Assembly (NCBI RefSeq): GCF_030272615.1
Contig: NC_081413.1
Location: 24,973,966-25,037,965, forward strand
Source of the DNA: Cryptomeria japonica
Taxonomy: Eukaryota > Streptophyta > Pinopsida > Cupressales > Cupressaceae
Length of the DNA stretch: 64,000 bases
Reading direction: 5' to 3'
Shown: positions 48,525-60,568 of the stretch, piece by piece
Position numbering within the stretch: position 1 is the first letter of the stretch
Layout: each line of letters starts with the position of its first letter
Notes under the pieces: model-generated
What the model was told of the DNA's origin: nothing
The model's database searches: none
Seen by the model: the letters and a program-made list of their open reading frames with translations, nothing else
Program-made: the position numbers and the translations under genes

Positions 48525-49499
48525 CATCATGGATATGCATTCATTATATATTTTTTAAATAATGTAAATTAAAACACAATATATATTATTTTTTTTATGT
48601 ACAAATAATACTAAGGGATAAATACACATAGAATAACATTTCAACATGACTTCTTTTTCCCCTAATTGTGAATCAATATTAGTTTTTTGTCAACATTTTG
48701 ATAGGTGCTAGGTGCAAAGGAGACTTCATTGACCATTTGATGTAATATTAGGTGAGTTATATTCAAGGAAGTTAAATATAAATATTTTTGATATAACACT
48801 TCAATCAAGACCCTTTATATGAAACCCCCCAATGCTTAAATAATTAAAAAAAAATTAAATGTAATATTGGACACAAGTCAAGAAGTCTCATAAGTGGAAC
48901 CTACTATTTTGGGATTTCCAAGCATAATTTCTCCATTATTATATGTACCATATCTCATAATCTAACAAAAATGAGTAATGTAATAAACTCCATTTCCTTT
49001 TTCATCATTTTATTGTAAAAAGACTCTAATAGAAGACTTAGTGGTCAACACATATTATAGAAAATTTATTCGATGAAAAGAAATCATGAGTTTCAATGGA
49101 TTCAAAAAGTATAATTTCATTTCCTAAAACAACTTTTTTCAATTGACATTCTATTAAAAATTGACATGTTTCCTTATGAGCTTGGTGAATGGTAATGTTT
49201 TGTCAACTAGTTGTGTAATGAATATTCACATAAAGCTTGAATCTTTAATCAAAGGCTATGGTTTTGCAATAGGAATTTTAGAGGATGCATATTAGAAACA
49301 CCATCAATATTTTTAGCATACACCTCCATGTGTCATCAAGATATATAATAAAACCTATCTAGCAACCACTATTAATTCCAAATACTTATTACTTTAGACT
49401 TATGATAACTTTTTATTGGCATAATTATTCAAAAGCATTCTTAAATTATTGATTGTTTTTTAAGATATGTGTATTTTTGGCAAGGCCTAAACCTTGTTA
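48525..49499. other. No gene seen
   Basis: AT-rich, without credible frames or repeats. Confidence 0.5.
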
Positions 49500-50950
49500 A
49501 AAAGAAAGAAGGTTACTGAAGGGGTAACCAAACCAAGAAAGAGGAGGAACAAAAAATAAAAAACTAAGAAAATAGTAGAGTTGTGACAAGAAAAAGGACA
49601 ATCAACTGAATTGGACAAAACAACATATTTGACATTTACTAAAACTAAGAGCTAGGACCCAACAATGGTCCCAATGAGACAATTTGTGTAGAAGGAGAAA
49701 TTAGAGACTGGTTTTTTTCTTCTTATAAAAAACAATAGTCCAAGAAGCAATATCATTTTTGGTTGAACCATTTGGAGTAGGGGAGGAAGCACCTTCTGAA
49801 ATTGTAAACAAACCAATCGGGCAGGCAACTAGAAATGAAGCTCAAGAACCATGTAATCTGGAGAGAGAGAGTTAGGAACCATCAAGGAAAAAGGATTTAC
49901 ATCTATAGCAAAGTGAGAATTGGGAATAGGATTTACATCTAGTAGAAGAAGGAACCCTTGAGCTAATAGAGGACTCAAAGTCATATTCCAAAGCAATAAG
50001 AAATACTATGAGATGGTAGTGATCAACATCATTCTACCATAAGGGGGAACCCACATGTACAAATCGCGAGGTGAAGGAGAACCTAGATGACTAGCAGAAA
50101 AATGATATCTGCAACAAAATGAGATTCCTTTATAGTCAAGCATCAAGGACCAAGTTTGTTCACAAACCTTAAAGATTATCTCAATAGGACGAAGCTTTGA
50201 GAGGTTATATCCACCAATATTTGAACACAGGAAGTGTTAGATATTTTATTATTATTGGGGCCGACCTTAAGGAATTGACCTAGTGTGTTTTTGATAGCCT
50301 TGTAGGTAGAGTTGCACCAAAAGTGGAGGGGGGAATAGGAAAAATGTATCGAGATGAAAGAGACAACAAATTATTCATTTAGGGGGTTGAAGGAGTGCAT
50401 TCAAGGGTAAAGGGATAGAGGGTGGTGGCCCAATTTATAATCATCCATGGACAAGATAGAATCATGTTCTTTCATTGAATCACAACAAATAACAAAAAAA
50501 CCACAGGCATAAGGGTAGATATCTACCTTGACTATAACCATAGGCTTATTTCTAAAATCTAGGTATGTAGGTCTAGTAATCAAGGCCACAAATGATTGAA
50601 CTTGTATATCAATTCCTTCCTCTCCATGTAGGAAATATAGTTCTACACCTCCTAACCGAATACTGCCTCTAGAGAAAAGGATTCATAGGAGAGACACTTT
50701 ATAGTCACACTAGAAGGTCCCCTAAGGAGTTTACATAGAAAATTCAAAGGAGGCTTCAAGCAGTAAGTTCAGAATCATCTCAGGAGAAATCGGGTTTCTA
50801 GAAGAATCAAAATGAGATTTAGAATGGTCTAGGGTTAACATAGAGCTTGACATATTGACCACTAGGTTTTAGGGAGGAGAGCCATTGACACCAATGGTCA
50901 TGGGTTGTAATCACAAATTTGAAATAGGTGGGGATGTTGGAGACTAGGAG
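49500..50950 (-). pseudogene. LINE ORF1-like relic (DUF4283 type)
   Basis: On the minus strand from about 50590 the frame reads KVDIYPYACGFFVICCDSMK and LGHHPLSLYP. After stops it continues with HFWCNSTYKAIKNTLGQFLK, VGPNN and VQILVDI around 50330-50220. Gly-Phe-Phe, then G-x-x-L-G-x-F-x-x-x-(D), then a V-x-I-x-V-D-I segment is the order in the RNA-binding DUF4283 domain of plant L1-type ORF1 and related proteins. A final zinc knuckle is not clear. Multiple stops make it a relic, and no LINE RT is adjacent. Limits are approximate. Confidence 0.55.
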
Positions 50951-52059
50951 CCATCGGGATAGTTTTTTCAATGTAAGTATTGAATGTTATTGATTCCTAT
51001 TAATTTTTCTTTAATTTCATGCATAATATCATGAAAGACTAGTGACATAGTATGTTGATATGTAGCTAAAATATTTTATTTTAAAATATATGATGGTATA
51101 GAGAAAAAAAAATTGTAGTGTACTAAATGTCATTTTATGCTAATCTTGGGTGTTTATGAGAATATGGATATAGCTTGAAAATCTATCCATAAATGATATA
51201 ATTTAATATCTAATGGTGGAATCTATCATCATGTAAATAGTTTTTTATAGGAAATTCATATTTAGGAGATGTTTTATTTAAGTCTATTTAAATTTTGTAC
51301 AAATATAAATACAACCATCATATTTAGAATTGAGTACCCTGTTAGAGATCAAACAAATAATTGATTGATACTATGAAAACTACTTTTAACATATTCTCTA
51401 ATTCTAATTTAACCCTTAAAAAAACCTTTTGATGCAATTTTCATTATTTTGGTCAAGAGGTTTGGCATCAAGTTCTAGGTGAAAATTCAAATTTGTATAC
51501 CATTTTATAAATAGAATGGCCAACATTGAACTAAATTTCTAACTTGAATTAGCATTATGTTTTAAACTTTGAAATGATATAAAATTTAATTAATGATAGA
51601 TTTCTTAGTTTGAATTATGTTTTTACTTGTTTAAATAAAAATTTATTTGAATTCATTTTTTTTTTTTAAATTGACGCTACAATTTAATTGTTCATAAAAT
51701 GTTCAAAAATCATAGCATTTTCTATAGTCAATATTTTTCTTTAGATTTTTATTTTATTTATAACTTGAAATTTTAGAGCATGAATTATTTTTTTCCATTT
51801 CAATGAATACTTTTCAAAATAAATATTAAATATTGTGTATTAAAAATACAATTATTTCAATAGGGGAAAATTTAATTTTAATTATTTATCCAAACAATTA
51901 AAAATCATATCATCTTGACATGTTATCTCTTTTCTAATGAATCATTTTTTGTTATAAAATTTTAATTATAAAAATTATTTTTTTGTTGAGAAGACAATGA
52001 ACCTTATATTTTGGTGTTGATGACTTAATTCTAATAAAAAATCTATTAAGCTAGAACAA
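50951..52059. other. No gene seen
   Basis: Very AT-rich, with T-runs. No frames or bounded repeats. Confidence 0.5.
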
Positions 52060-52760
52060 AAAATCTCTTTACCAAAAGCAAGAAACTAATGAAAAAATAT
52101 ACAAATTATACCTTCAAACAGCAACTTTCTCCTTTGTGTCTCATTATGTCCTATCTCTTGAGATCTTGATGTTGATTGCTATAATTATGCTCTTAGAGTT
52201 CACTTCTTTGTTTCAAGATGACTCTAAGACGAATGCACTTGTAGTGGATTTGATGCAAAGGTGTGATGATGATCATATGCAATAAGGTAAATATGATGAG
52301 GCTAATAAAAATGATGAAATGATGTTAATGATATGGAAGCTACATATGATTCTAAATGAAATAGTGTAGCTACAATGCAACAATGGAAATTGAAATTTTA
52401 TGCTAATAAACTTGCAAATACTTATGATAATCTAAATTAAAGAAAAAGGCACAATTGGATATTACTATGATCTCTTAAGCTCTGAGTCAAAATAGTATGA
52501 AAGTATATTAGACTCCCTAGCTAGCTCAAAATGAAGATGAGAGGCTTTCTTTTATAGGCAATTCATGGCTTGGATCCAAGGTGGTAGAAACCAATGGTAG
52601 AGGAATCGGTCTTATGAAATGGACGGTCAAGATTGAATTGGTTGAATTAAAAGAGAGATAGAAGGAATATTCTCTTACTAGATTGGCAAGATGGAGAGAT
52701 ATGTGGGACAAGGAGCCACATGACGAGATTCTCACAAAGACCAAGATAGAAAGGTGGAAG
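52060..52760 (-). repeat. LTR fragment related to the Tat-like LTR
   Basis: Phrases follow the same order as in 39391-40495: GTGTCTCATTATGTCCTATC against ATTGTGTCCTATCACC, then CAAGATGAC, AGCTCAAAA, TTTTATAG, GGAATATTCTC and TTGGCAAGATG. It is diverged and lacks both ends. It stops where the short LTR-like sequence at 52761 begins. Confidence 0.45.
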
Positions 52761-52909
52761 TGTTGGTGTAATTAGTATTACATTGCACTTGTTTGTTGTA
52801 GTTGGTTGGTAATTGTCTAACTATCCTATCATGCATTGTATAAAATGGTGTTCTTTGTGTTGAATAAGATAGTGAAGCTTTTACCTTTTGGATCCTTCAT
52901 TTGGTATCA
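52761..52909 (+). mobile_element. Short LTR plus PBS, TRIM-like candidate
   Basis: A 139-bp stretch from TGTTGGTGTAATTAG to GGATCCTTCA is directly followed by TTGGTATCAAG, whose TGGTATCA matches the iMet PBS. The size fits a terminal-repeat-in-miniature LTR. I did not find the second LTR or a PPT downstream, so it could be a truncated copia end. Confidence 0.35.
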
Positions 52910-53829
52910 AGAAAAAATACAAGGGTAATGTGATTCCATTTGTCACTTATGATAGTGCACAACCATGTGAGAAGGTTCTATTTCTTTAGGCATTGTGTTG
53001 AGATGGCATAGAATAAAGAGTACAAACCATTTCTAAATGATGGCAGCGACATAAATTATGCAATGAAGGAAAATGTAGAGGTATTGCATGAAGACAACGG
53101 TTGAAGATTGTTTATGCAAAAACCAAGATTATTTTACGTGGACACCAACGTGAGGAGAAGTTTGTTCCTTTTTTTTTTGTGAGTGTTACACACTTGTTGA
53201 GGGTATGTCTTTGAGGCTTCTTCGTTCTTTGATTTGAAGTGGTAATAGCATCAAGACATTGTAGAACTGAAAACACCACCTCTACGAATATTGCTAGTTT
53301 ATAAGAGTTTGAAGACTCAATGTTAGATCCTATTTGTAACTTAACTTATCCAAGCATATTGATCCACATACAAAATTATATGCACAATTTCCAAGCAATA
53401 AAACAATACAATATTAACACAAATAATAAAATAAAATAATAAAAAATTATATGAACAAATATTAAACAATAATTTAATATAATATGGTTTGTCTGGTTGG
53501 TGGGGCTTCGGGTTGAATCATATACTCTCCTTGTACTTTCATGCTAATATCTTTTTTTAGGATTTTATGAGCAAGACCGGAGGTTTTCTTTGCCTGGTTC
53601 TTTCCTACGAGTGCTCTTTGAACCAGGACTGTAAAATTTATAAAATAATTAATAATATTTAATGATTTCTACCACTTTTTATAAAAATAAAAAATAAAAA
53701 TAAAAATAAAATAAAAAAATTAATAAAATATTAAAACAAATTATAGTCATATAAGTTTGGATGGCAGATATGCTAATCTAATCAAAACAAATAAGTGTCA
53801 TGCATAAAAACATAATAGAATGAATTAGG
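52910..53829. other. No gene seen
   Basis: AT-rich. A few short G/C-richer patches (53480-53630) carry no recognisable motif. Confidence 0.45.
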
Positions 53830-54202
53830 TTACATTGAATGTGTAAAACTCAAAATGCAATCTGCATTTTAACAAAGAGGGAATATAGATTCAGTGAGGA
53901 AAATGCAAATTTGCTGAAAAGAAACTTCATGAAAATAGCAGAGAAGAAGTGAACATTCTATTCTCTATCAAAAGGTAGATAACTTTCATGGGGACTTAAT
54001 AGTACTCTTAGAAATGAGGAAAATAAAGCATGTATGGTATAAACCAAAACCACCTGCTGTGCGTGTTAGCTCACTTTAAAAAATATTGCTTGCATCGGCT
54101 TCTAGTAAAGAATTTTTACCACTTTTCATCTACAAAATATCTATTGGTTATGCTCAGTTCAAACAATCTTATTCAAGAAAAACCTAAACATGTTCCGAAC
54201 CA

Positions 54203-54346
54203 CTTTCAGATGCACGCAGCTTGGCACGGTGCAACAGCATTTTTTTATCTCAATCCCCCCTGCAATGCTTGAATTGGATGATTGCATCGTGCCAAACTGT
54301 GCAAAAACATGCCCATTGGATCGTGCCAAACTGTGGCTTCTGAAAG
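54203..54346 (-). ncRNA. Foldback copy C with enlarged loop
   Basis: The arms match those of A, B and D (TTGGCACGGTGCAA near 54221-54234; ATTGGATCGTGCCAA near 54314-54328; CTTTCAGA/TCTGAAAG ends). The loop has been replaced by a segment copied from the flank: CTCAATCCCCCCTGCAATGC occurs both in the loop (54249) and outside the stem (54364), and CGTGCCAAACTGTG also occurs twice (54288 and 54322). The stem can still form, but with a loop of about 60 nt instead of about 15. It may no longer be processed like the others. Confidence 0.4.
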
Positions 54347-54405
54347 GAATGAGATTTTTTTATCTCAATCCCCCCTGCAATGCTTGAATTGGATGATTGC
54401 ATGGG

Positions 54406-54413
54406 TATTTATA
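54406..54413 (-). promoter_or_regulatory. TATA box upstream of foldback C
   Basis: Minus strand TATAAATA in CCTATAAATACCC, the same spacing from the outer stem as in the other copies. Confidence 0.5.
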
Positions 54414-55130
54414 GGAAGCCAAACAACATACAAAGAAATCTGTGAAGAGATTTGCCTCATAGCATTAGGGGACCAATTGATTGCGTGGTGGGCCGCAGCA
54501 CTCAAAGTTGAATGCCATTCTCACCGCACATCTTTTTCCAATTTTTTTATTCAACAAGACCTCATCACAGACTTTACTAAGAATGGAATTTTATGGACTT
54601 CTGAATTTTTTTCCATATATCAATTATACAGCCCATGGAAGCCATTGTTTAATGTCAAAAAAGCCATCATGTGGTCAATATTACTCTTTATTATGGGTAT
54701 GTATATGAAAGAAATATCTGGGACATCCGAATTATTGTGAAATGTAAGTATGCCATTTTTCTTATATGGAAAACTATAAAGTTGTATCAAACATAATGGA
54801 AAATTCAAATCTTAAATTTGTAGGTTGTTTTTTAATTTAAAAAACAACAGTATAAAATATTATTAATAATAATATTTAAATTATATTAATAAAAATATTA
54901 ATAATATTTGTAAAGCATATCATATTTCAAATCATTCATTTTTCAAATAATATTTTTTAATTTTCATGAACTGATATTTAAGTTGAGTTAGATATTTCAG
55001 GAAGGTAAGAGATGGATCATGGCGTGATTATTTTCCCATAAGGAGAAAGCCTTATTCTTTACCCACAACTCCCATTTAAAAATTTGTGCATACTAAGAAC
55101 ATTTTCAAATGGATGATAAAGTGAATATAC

Positions 55131-56219
55131 ATGTTTGTATGTGTATATATCTGTATACACACACACACACATATAAATACATACATACATATCATAGGAG
55201 TAACTAGAAAAATCATTTTCTAGGGAAACCCACCTCTAGTGGTGTCTTTGACAAGTAGCATGGGGAAAAATCGCTCATAGGTATGATATGTAATAAACTA
55301 AAATTTGCCATCTTTTAGGACCTAATTTATTTCTCATCCTATTTGTATTTCATTAGTTGATGTTTCCATCCTTTGCATCATGGTGCTGCTTCTTCATATA
55401 ATGGGGCTAGGTGACTACACCCTACATTGGAGAAAATCTTGGTTTATTTGTTTTGGATCACTTCGTGACTATGATTCCTTCCATAGTAAACAAATTTCAT
55501 GCATTTCCCATACTTCTATAAATAAATGAAAACATAAATATCAAACATCAACATGCACTTTCAAACTTTAAAACAACACACTTCAAACATGCACTTTTAA
55601 TAAAAATATCAAAAATCTATATCAACATCAATAACATATATTAGTCACATCCATTTTCATTATGAATATTTCCTTATCATTCATCAGTTGTTTTGAATGG
55701 GATGTTTCCTTCCCTAAACCATACATGATCTAAATCCACATTTTATTCCTTTACATGTACCATAGGTGCATAAGAAGGAACGTGTTAAAATATAACGCAG
55801 TAAACATAGAACATAAGAAGACAGGGGTTAAACAAGTCGTATAGGAAAGCATGAAAAGTAAGCATAACAAAAAAAGTGAGAAATATCTTCCCACAAGGAA
55901 CCCAAACATTAAGCATAATAGATAAGGTGAAGTGAGAATATGAGGTGAAAAAATATGGAAGAATCAAAGGAGAAAAATATACATAAGGTAAATTATAACA
56001 ACATACATGAGACAAGCATAAGAACCAAGTAGAGATGATATAAAGAATAATCAATAATTTATTTGAGCAACACATGTGATCAAATTTTCCTATGTAAATA
56101 TGCACTACTAAATATGTTTTTATGTCATCCATATGATAATTAGTATCATGAACACATAAGCATAAAGTGAGCAAAGAAACATAAATTTGGGTAACCAATA
56201 AGAAGGTTTTAGTTATGGC
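55131..56219. other. No gene seen
   Basis: Begins with a short (CA)n/(TA)n stretch (55137-55190). A 137-codon minus-strand open stretch (55785-56198) is Leu/Phe/Tyr/Cys-rich, as expected from AT-rich DNA, and has no motif. Confidence 0.5.
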
Positions 56220-56239
56220 TCGTTAATGGGATTTCTAGG

Positions 56240-56743
56240 GAAAATCCTAGTAGTTGTGGTGCTTTTGAAACTATTTGGGTAAGACCGGAGAAAGGATTGG
56301 TGAAGATCAATTTTGATGGTGCATCAAGAGGAAATCTGGGTATTTCAGGTGCTAGTTATGTGGCTTGAGATGATGAAGGGAAAATCTTGCTAAAAGGTGC
56401 TCAAAGATTGCAAGATGGAACGAATAATGAGGTCGAGGTTCAAGTTGCGTTGTTGGCAGTTGGATTAGCATGCAACCTTAAAATTTCTAAACTCCATCTT
56501 GAAGGAGACTCCAAGATTGTTAGGGATGCAATCTTGAGTGGATCCTCCCAATGTTGGCGTATTAACAAGTTTGTATTAGTTATTTGCTCAAAATTAATTT
56601 CCTTTCAAGATTTCAAAATATCGCATTTATGGCAGGAGGGTAATGGGGAGGCTGATGCCTTGTCCAATGTGGCATGTGATTTGGACCCTCAAATGATCTG
56701 GTGGTGGGATAGCTTAGGAGTTGATGTGGCTTCGAATGCTTGA
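56240..56743 (+). pseudogene. LINE RNase H domain (RVT_3 type)
   Basis: The frame from 56282 reads KINFDGASRGNLGISGA, passes a TGA at about 56367, then continues from 56387 to 56743. All catalytic acids of the RNase H fold are visible: Asp in NFDGAS, Glu in NNEVEVQ, Asp in LEGDSKIV and Asp in GEADALS. This is the C-terminal RNase H of plant L1-type LINEs. No RT domain lies upstream, so it is a 5'-truncated copy, which is normal for LINEs. Only one stop interrupts it, so it is younger than the 63-kb copy. Confidence 0.75.
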
Positions 56744-57041
56744 TTGGTACTTTAAAATGATTTTCCTACCTTGAAGTTGTACTGCAAATTAATTTCCTCC
56801 TTCTTTTTTCTCTATGTGTCGATCTTACTCGCTTAGTATTAAATTTGAGTCGTCAACTTAATTTGTCATTATGACTAAGGTTTTTAGTATTGGTTGCAAG
56901 AGGGGTGACACATTTTATGACATGCAAAGGGGTTGGCTTCATTTTTATTTAAATATTTCTAGATTTCCACCTACATTGTGAAGTTTTTATAGTTTGAAGT
57001 GAGGGCGTGGTGTGGAGATAATTGTGTTTCTTCTGTGATGG

Positions 57042-57654
57042 GTGGAAATGGAGGTCAACTTTACTCTCCATTCCACTAAGCAACAATTGGCTTTCCATGG
57101 AGTTATCTATGATAAGCGGTTGGGTGGCATTTTCTTGTGTGATGAGGAGGCCTTTCTTGATATCATTAAGCATCTTCTAAGATGGGAGTATTTGGTGTCT
57201 GAATTTCAATACAAAGCCAATATAGATATTTTGTTGATGTTGGTGGTCTAGGGTTTGTCGTTTGGGACTAAATCAAAGGTTCAATGGTTGATGAAAGCCA
57301 GTATTCCTACCCACTCACTTTGCAACCTAGTTTCTCTGATGGGAAGAGCAGTTCCTGTGCTAAGTTTGAGGGCACCGTTTGGGGAGGGTGTGATGCCAGA
57401 CTGTGTAAATGTTGAATATCAGTCGTTTCTATTGTGGAGGGATGGTGTAGGCTATGTGAAGAGAACCAAAGAGGCTCGAGAAGCATAGGAGGATTTGATG
57501 GTGTATGTTTACTCAACTGAAATTGAGAGAGAAATAGCTTGTGAAGCAAAGAAGAAACAAGACCATGGAATTAGGATACACAAAGGGGCCAGGGTCTGTG
57601 TCTGGCTAGAATGTGAAATCCAAGTAGGATTTGCTTCCTTGTTGTGTACTTTTT
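57042..57654 (+). pseudogene. Unrecognised frame downstream of the LINE RNase H
   Basis: Frame 3 stays open except for two stops (at about 57249 and 57487). It reads EVNFTLHSTKQQLAFHGVIY, GGIFLCDEEAFLDIIKHLLR and later EREIACEAKKKQDHG. Composition is protein-like rather than AT-noise, but I know no family. It lies between the RNase H domain and the A-tail at 57863, in a place where LINEs normally have only 3' UTR. It may be a transduced or unrelated fragment. Confidence 0.3.
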
Positions 57655-57862
57655 TGGTAGTATAGGTTGGGACCAGTAATTTTATTTGTTTTCAGACATA
57701 CTGGGTCTAAGTATTTGGTCATCATGGTGTCTCTATGTAGTTAATGGTGGAGGTGATGTTGTTTTGTACATTCTCAAACTTTGGGTTAATCCTTTTTTTA
57801 TGATATGGTGACAATGTATCTAAGTATTTTATTATTAATATTAAAACAACTTTATTATTGAT

Positions 57863-57872
57863 TAAAAAAAAA
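57863..57872 (+). other. A-tail of the LINE
   Basis: GATTAAAAAAAAAGAC ends the LINE-like segment that begins at about 56240. It is the expected 3' end of an L1-type copy. I could not confirm a target duplication. Confidence 0.4.
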
Positions 57873-59675
57873 GACTTTAGTTACAAATATCTAACCAATG
57901 ATTTGTCTTCCTAATATAACTGAAAGATATGTCATTATTAAAACCAATGCCTCCCATCTAGGTCTATCTATGTCAATATTTTGTATCAAGTGTTTTCTCT
58001 TTTATGTCATGTGCAACCTCAATATAGTGTGCTATTCTGAACAAGATATAATGCTTGATTTGTGTGATTTTCTTTCATATGATTCATTTAACCCAATGAA
58101 AAAGGTGTGTGATATTATTAGTAGGCTTAAGTTTTTATCTTCCTTTTTTCAATAAGTTTTTGAATTTTAGGTTTGGATGCAATGCCTCTATCTATAGAAT
58201 GTCCATGTGTATGATGACAAGTATTTAAAATATTTAGCCATATGTGGTACAATCTTGGAGCTATACATTTGTTTGAGAAAAGGTAAGGTAATTATTTTTA
58301 CAAAAGTTACTCTAACATTATATGTGTAGGCTTATGAGGAATTAGGTATATTAAGGAGTAAACAAACTATTGCAATGGAACATCTTGGCCTCTAGGTATT
58401 TTTCAATTTGTAATTCCACCTATGTGATAATTTTTTGAATTAGGAAAAACATGAAAAGTGGGTTGATGTCCATGAGAATATATATATATATAAGAAATAG
58501 GAGCAGAAATCTGAAAATATAAATCATGAGAAGGTATTACTAGATCCCTTTTTCGACATGGGCACCATGTTGAAAAAGTAAGCAATGAAAGCATTTGTTA
58601 TATTATAAAGTGTATAGAAAACAAGATGAATCTAAACATCACAAATTTATACAATCCATTTGAAGTTTGAACTTGGACTAATCTAGAAGATGCCATCATC
58701 TACATACTTATCCTTAGCACAAAAGAAAAAAATTTAACATGAAAAGGAGCATCTAAAGTACCATTGTGATCATCATATTATAATTCCTTACCTTATATCA
58801 TAATGTCATTATGTCATCTATCTAGGAAGGCAATGGAATATTGATAGGACCTACATGAAAGGAAAATTAACCAGCATTAAGGTGTATATCTTTTCACCAT
58901 GTAATTTAAAACAATGTGATAGACTCAAATGAATATTAGTAGAGCTAACATGAGAAGTAGAAATCATGTGATTTTCATACAATGCATCATTGTTTATAAA
59001 AGAAGATAATTTATTTAAAGCATGTGTTCTTGTGGACATTAGGTTATCTTGCTATATAAGATATGTGTCACCAAAAGAAAAAATTAATGTAATGAATATG
59101 TATGGATGGTCTAATGTCATGTCACATAAAATATTCATTACAATCTAGATGAGTCACAAATTAAATCGTGTGATGGAAAGAGGTAAAAAAAAAATTTATA
59201 ATCATGACATTATAATCACTATCCATAGAAGAAATCGAATACATGTAAGGATTGTAGATAAAAATAACATGACATTTTTTAAAAAAAACTAAATCTCTAA
59301 AGAAGGCAAAGATACCTATATGATAACATAACATATCTCCATAGACAAAATTATCATGGATTATAGAAAAGTGTTTGAAAGTAAAACATTATTATAATGA
59401 AATACATTACAATCGCTATCCATAGAAGAAATGGGAGACATAAGAATCATGTATAAGTGTCTAAAAGAGCAAATATACTATATGTAGTATAACGTCTCCA
59501 TAGACAAAATGGTCATTCCTTATGATAGAATACTATATTATTAAACAATGATGTTAAGGATCAAATATTATAAAGTGTAATAGTAGTCAAATATATAGGA
59601 CCATAAAAGTCCATGATGTACAAATATAGTAATGCAAGCTATCAAATGGTCGGTTGGTAGGGTCAAGAAGTTTAT
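57873..59675. other. No gene seen; imperfect tandem repeat inside
   Basis: At 59195-59500 a unit with TCACTATCCATAGAAGAAAT (59215) and ATCTCCATAGACAAAAT (59336) recurs once as TCGCTATCCATAGAAGAAAT (59410) and GTCTCCATAGACAAAAT (59490). A (TA)n run lies at 58480-58494. No frame is credible. Confidence 0.5.
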
Positions 59676-60403
59676 ATTTTCTTTCAATGGTGGGATGTGA
59701 GGACGCTCATTATCGATGAGCGGACAAAATCGATCACTATTGAGGATAAACCCTGATTAGAGATGACACCGAAATTCTCTCCAGTTTTTTTAAAGTTTAA
59801 TCTGTAGATGCAATAATCTATCACTCCTTTCACTTAACAATTATTATTTATCGATGAAAATTTATCTATTAAATTGAATATTATTTAAAAATAATCATAG
59901 ATTACTATCTTTAAATTTAAATCTGTAATTTTGATCTACATGCCTTAATGATAGTGATATCTGTGTTAACACTAAATACCAGAGACCAGGAGCTCCATCT
60001 ACTTCCACATATTAGAATGAATGTGTAAATCTCACAATGAAATCTGCATTTTAATAAAGTGGGAATATAGATATCAGTAAGGACAATTCATATTTGCAGA
60101 AAAGAAACTTCCATGAAAATGGCAGAAAAGAAATGAACATTATATTCCCTATCAAAACGAGGATAACGTTCATGGGGATTTAATAGAACTCTTAGAAATG
60201 AGAACAATAAAACATATATGGTATAAACCAAAACCATCTGCTGTGCAACTTAGTTCATTTAAGTCAAGAATTTTTACCACATTTCATCTAGAAAATATGT
60301 GCTGGTTATGCTCATTTCAAACGTTGCATTTCCTCGGATCCAGTATAAGATAGAGAGATCCCAACCATCTTATTTAAGTAAAACCTAAATTTGTTGCAAA
60401 CCA

Positions 60404-60500
60404 CTTTCACATGCACGCAGCTTGGCACGGTGCAATAGCATTTATATCAACTAGTGATAAACATGCTCATTGGATCGTGTCAAACTGCGGCCTCTGAAAG
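60404..60500 (-). ncRNA. Candidate MIR171-like microRNA precursor, copy D
   Basis: The best inner stem of the four: TTTATATCAACTAGTGATAAA closes with TATCA/TGATA around a 5-nt loop. The arms read TTGGCACGGTGCAATAGCA (60422-60440) and TGCTCATTGGATCGTGTCAA (60464-60483), with one C to T change relative to A and B. The outer stem is CTTTCA/TGAAAG. Total length is 97 bp, as in A and B. Retention of stem, spacing and TATA box across four copies is the main argument for function. Confidence 0.5.
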
Positions 60501-60560
60501 GAATGAGCATTTTTTTCTCTCAATCCCCGCTGCAATGCTTGAATTAGATGGTTGCATGGC

Positions 60561-60568
60561 GATTTATA
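60561..60568 (-). promoter_or_regulatory. TATA box upstream of foldback D
   Basis: Minus strand TATAAATC in CCTATAAATCGCC. One base differs from the other copies, and the spacing is unchanged. Confidence 0.45.

Larger units (their letters stand above)
53830..55130 (-). repeat. Repeat unit copy C (partial)
   Basis: Starts near ACTCAAAATGCAATCTGCAT (53850) and follows copies B and D to about GAACATTTTCAAATGGATGA (55090-55112), after which the similarity ends. It lacks the far left and the right ~1.2 kb of the full unit. It shares the TTTCATCTA and GGTTATGCTCAG blocks and the TATA-hairpin core. Confidence 0.7.

Noticed and set aside
54190-54740. Overlapping plus-strand frames (up to 152 residues) across foldback C
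   Set aside because: The other copies do not keep these frames. The conserved signal is the hairpin and TATA box, not a protein.
55785-56198. 137-residue minus-strand frame with hydrophobic segments
   Set aside because: Leu/Phe/Tyr/Cys bias fits AT-rich noise. There is no family motif and no supporting context.
57898-58155. Segment reading LPNITERYVIIKTNASHLGL, like an RNase H start of a reverse-transcribing virus or gypsy element
   Set aside because: Only one short phrase matches, and neither RT before it nor RNase H motifs after it can be seen.
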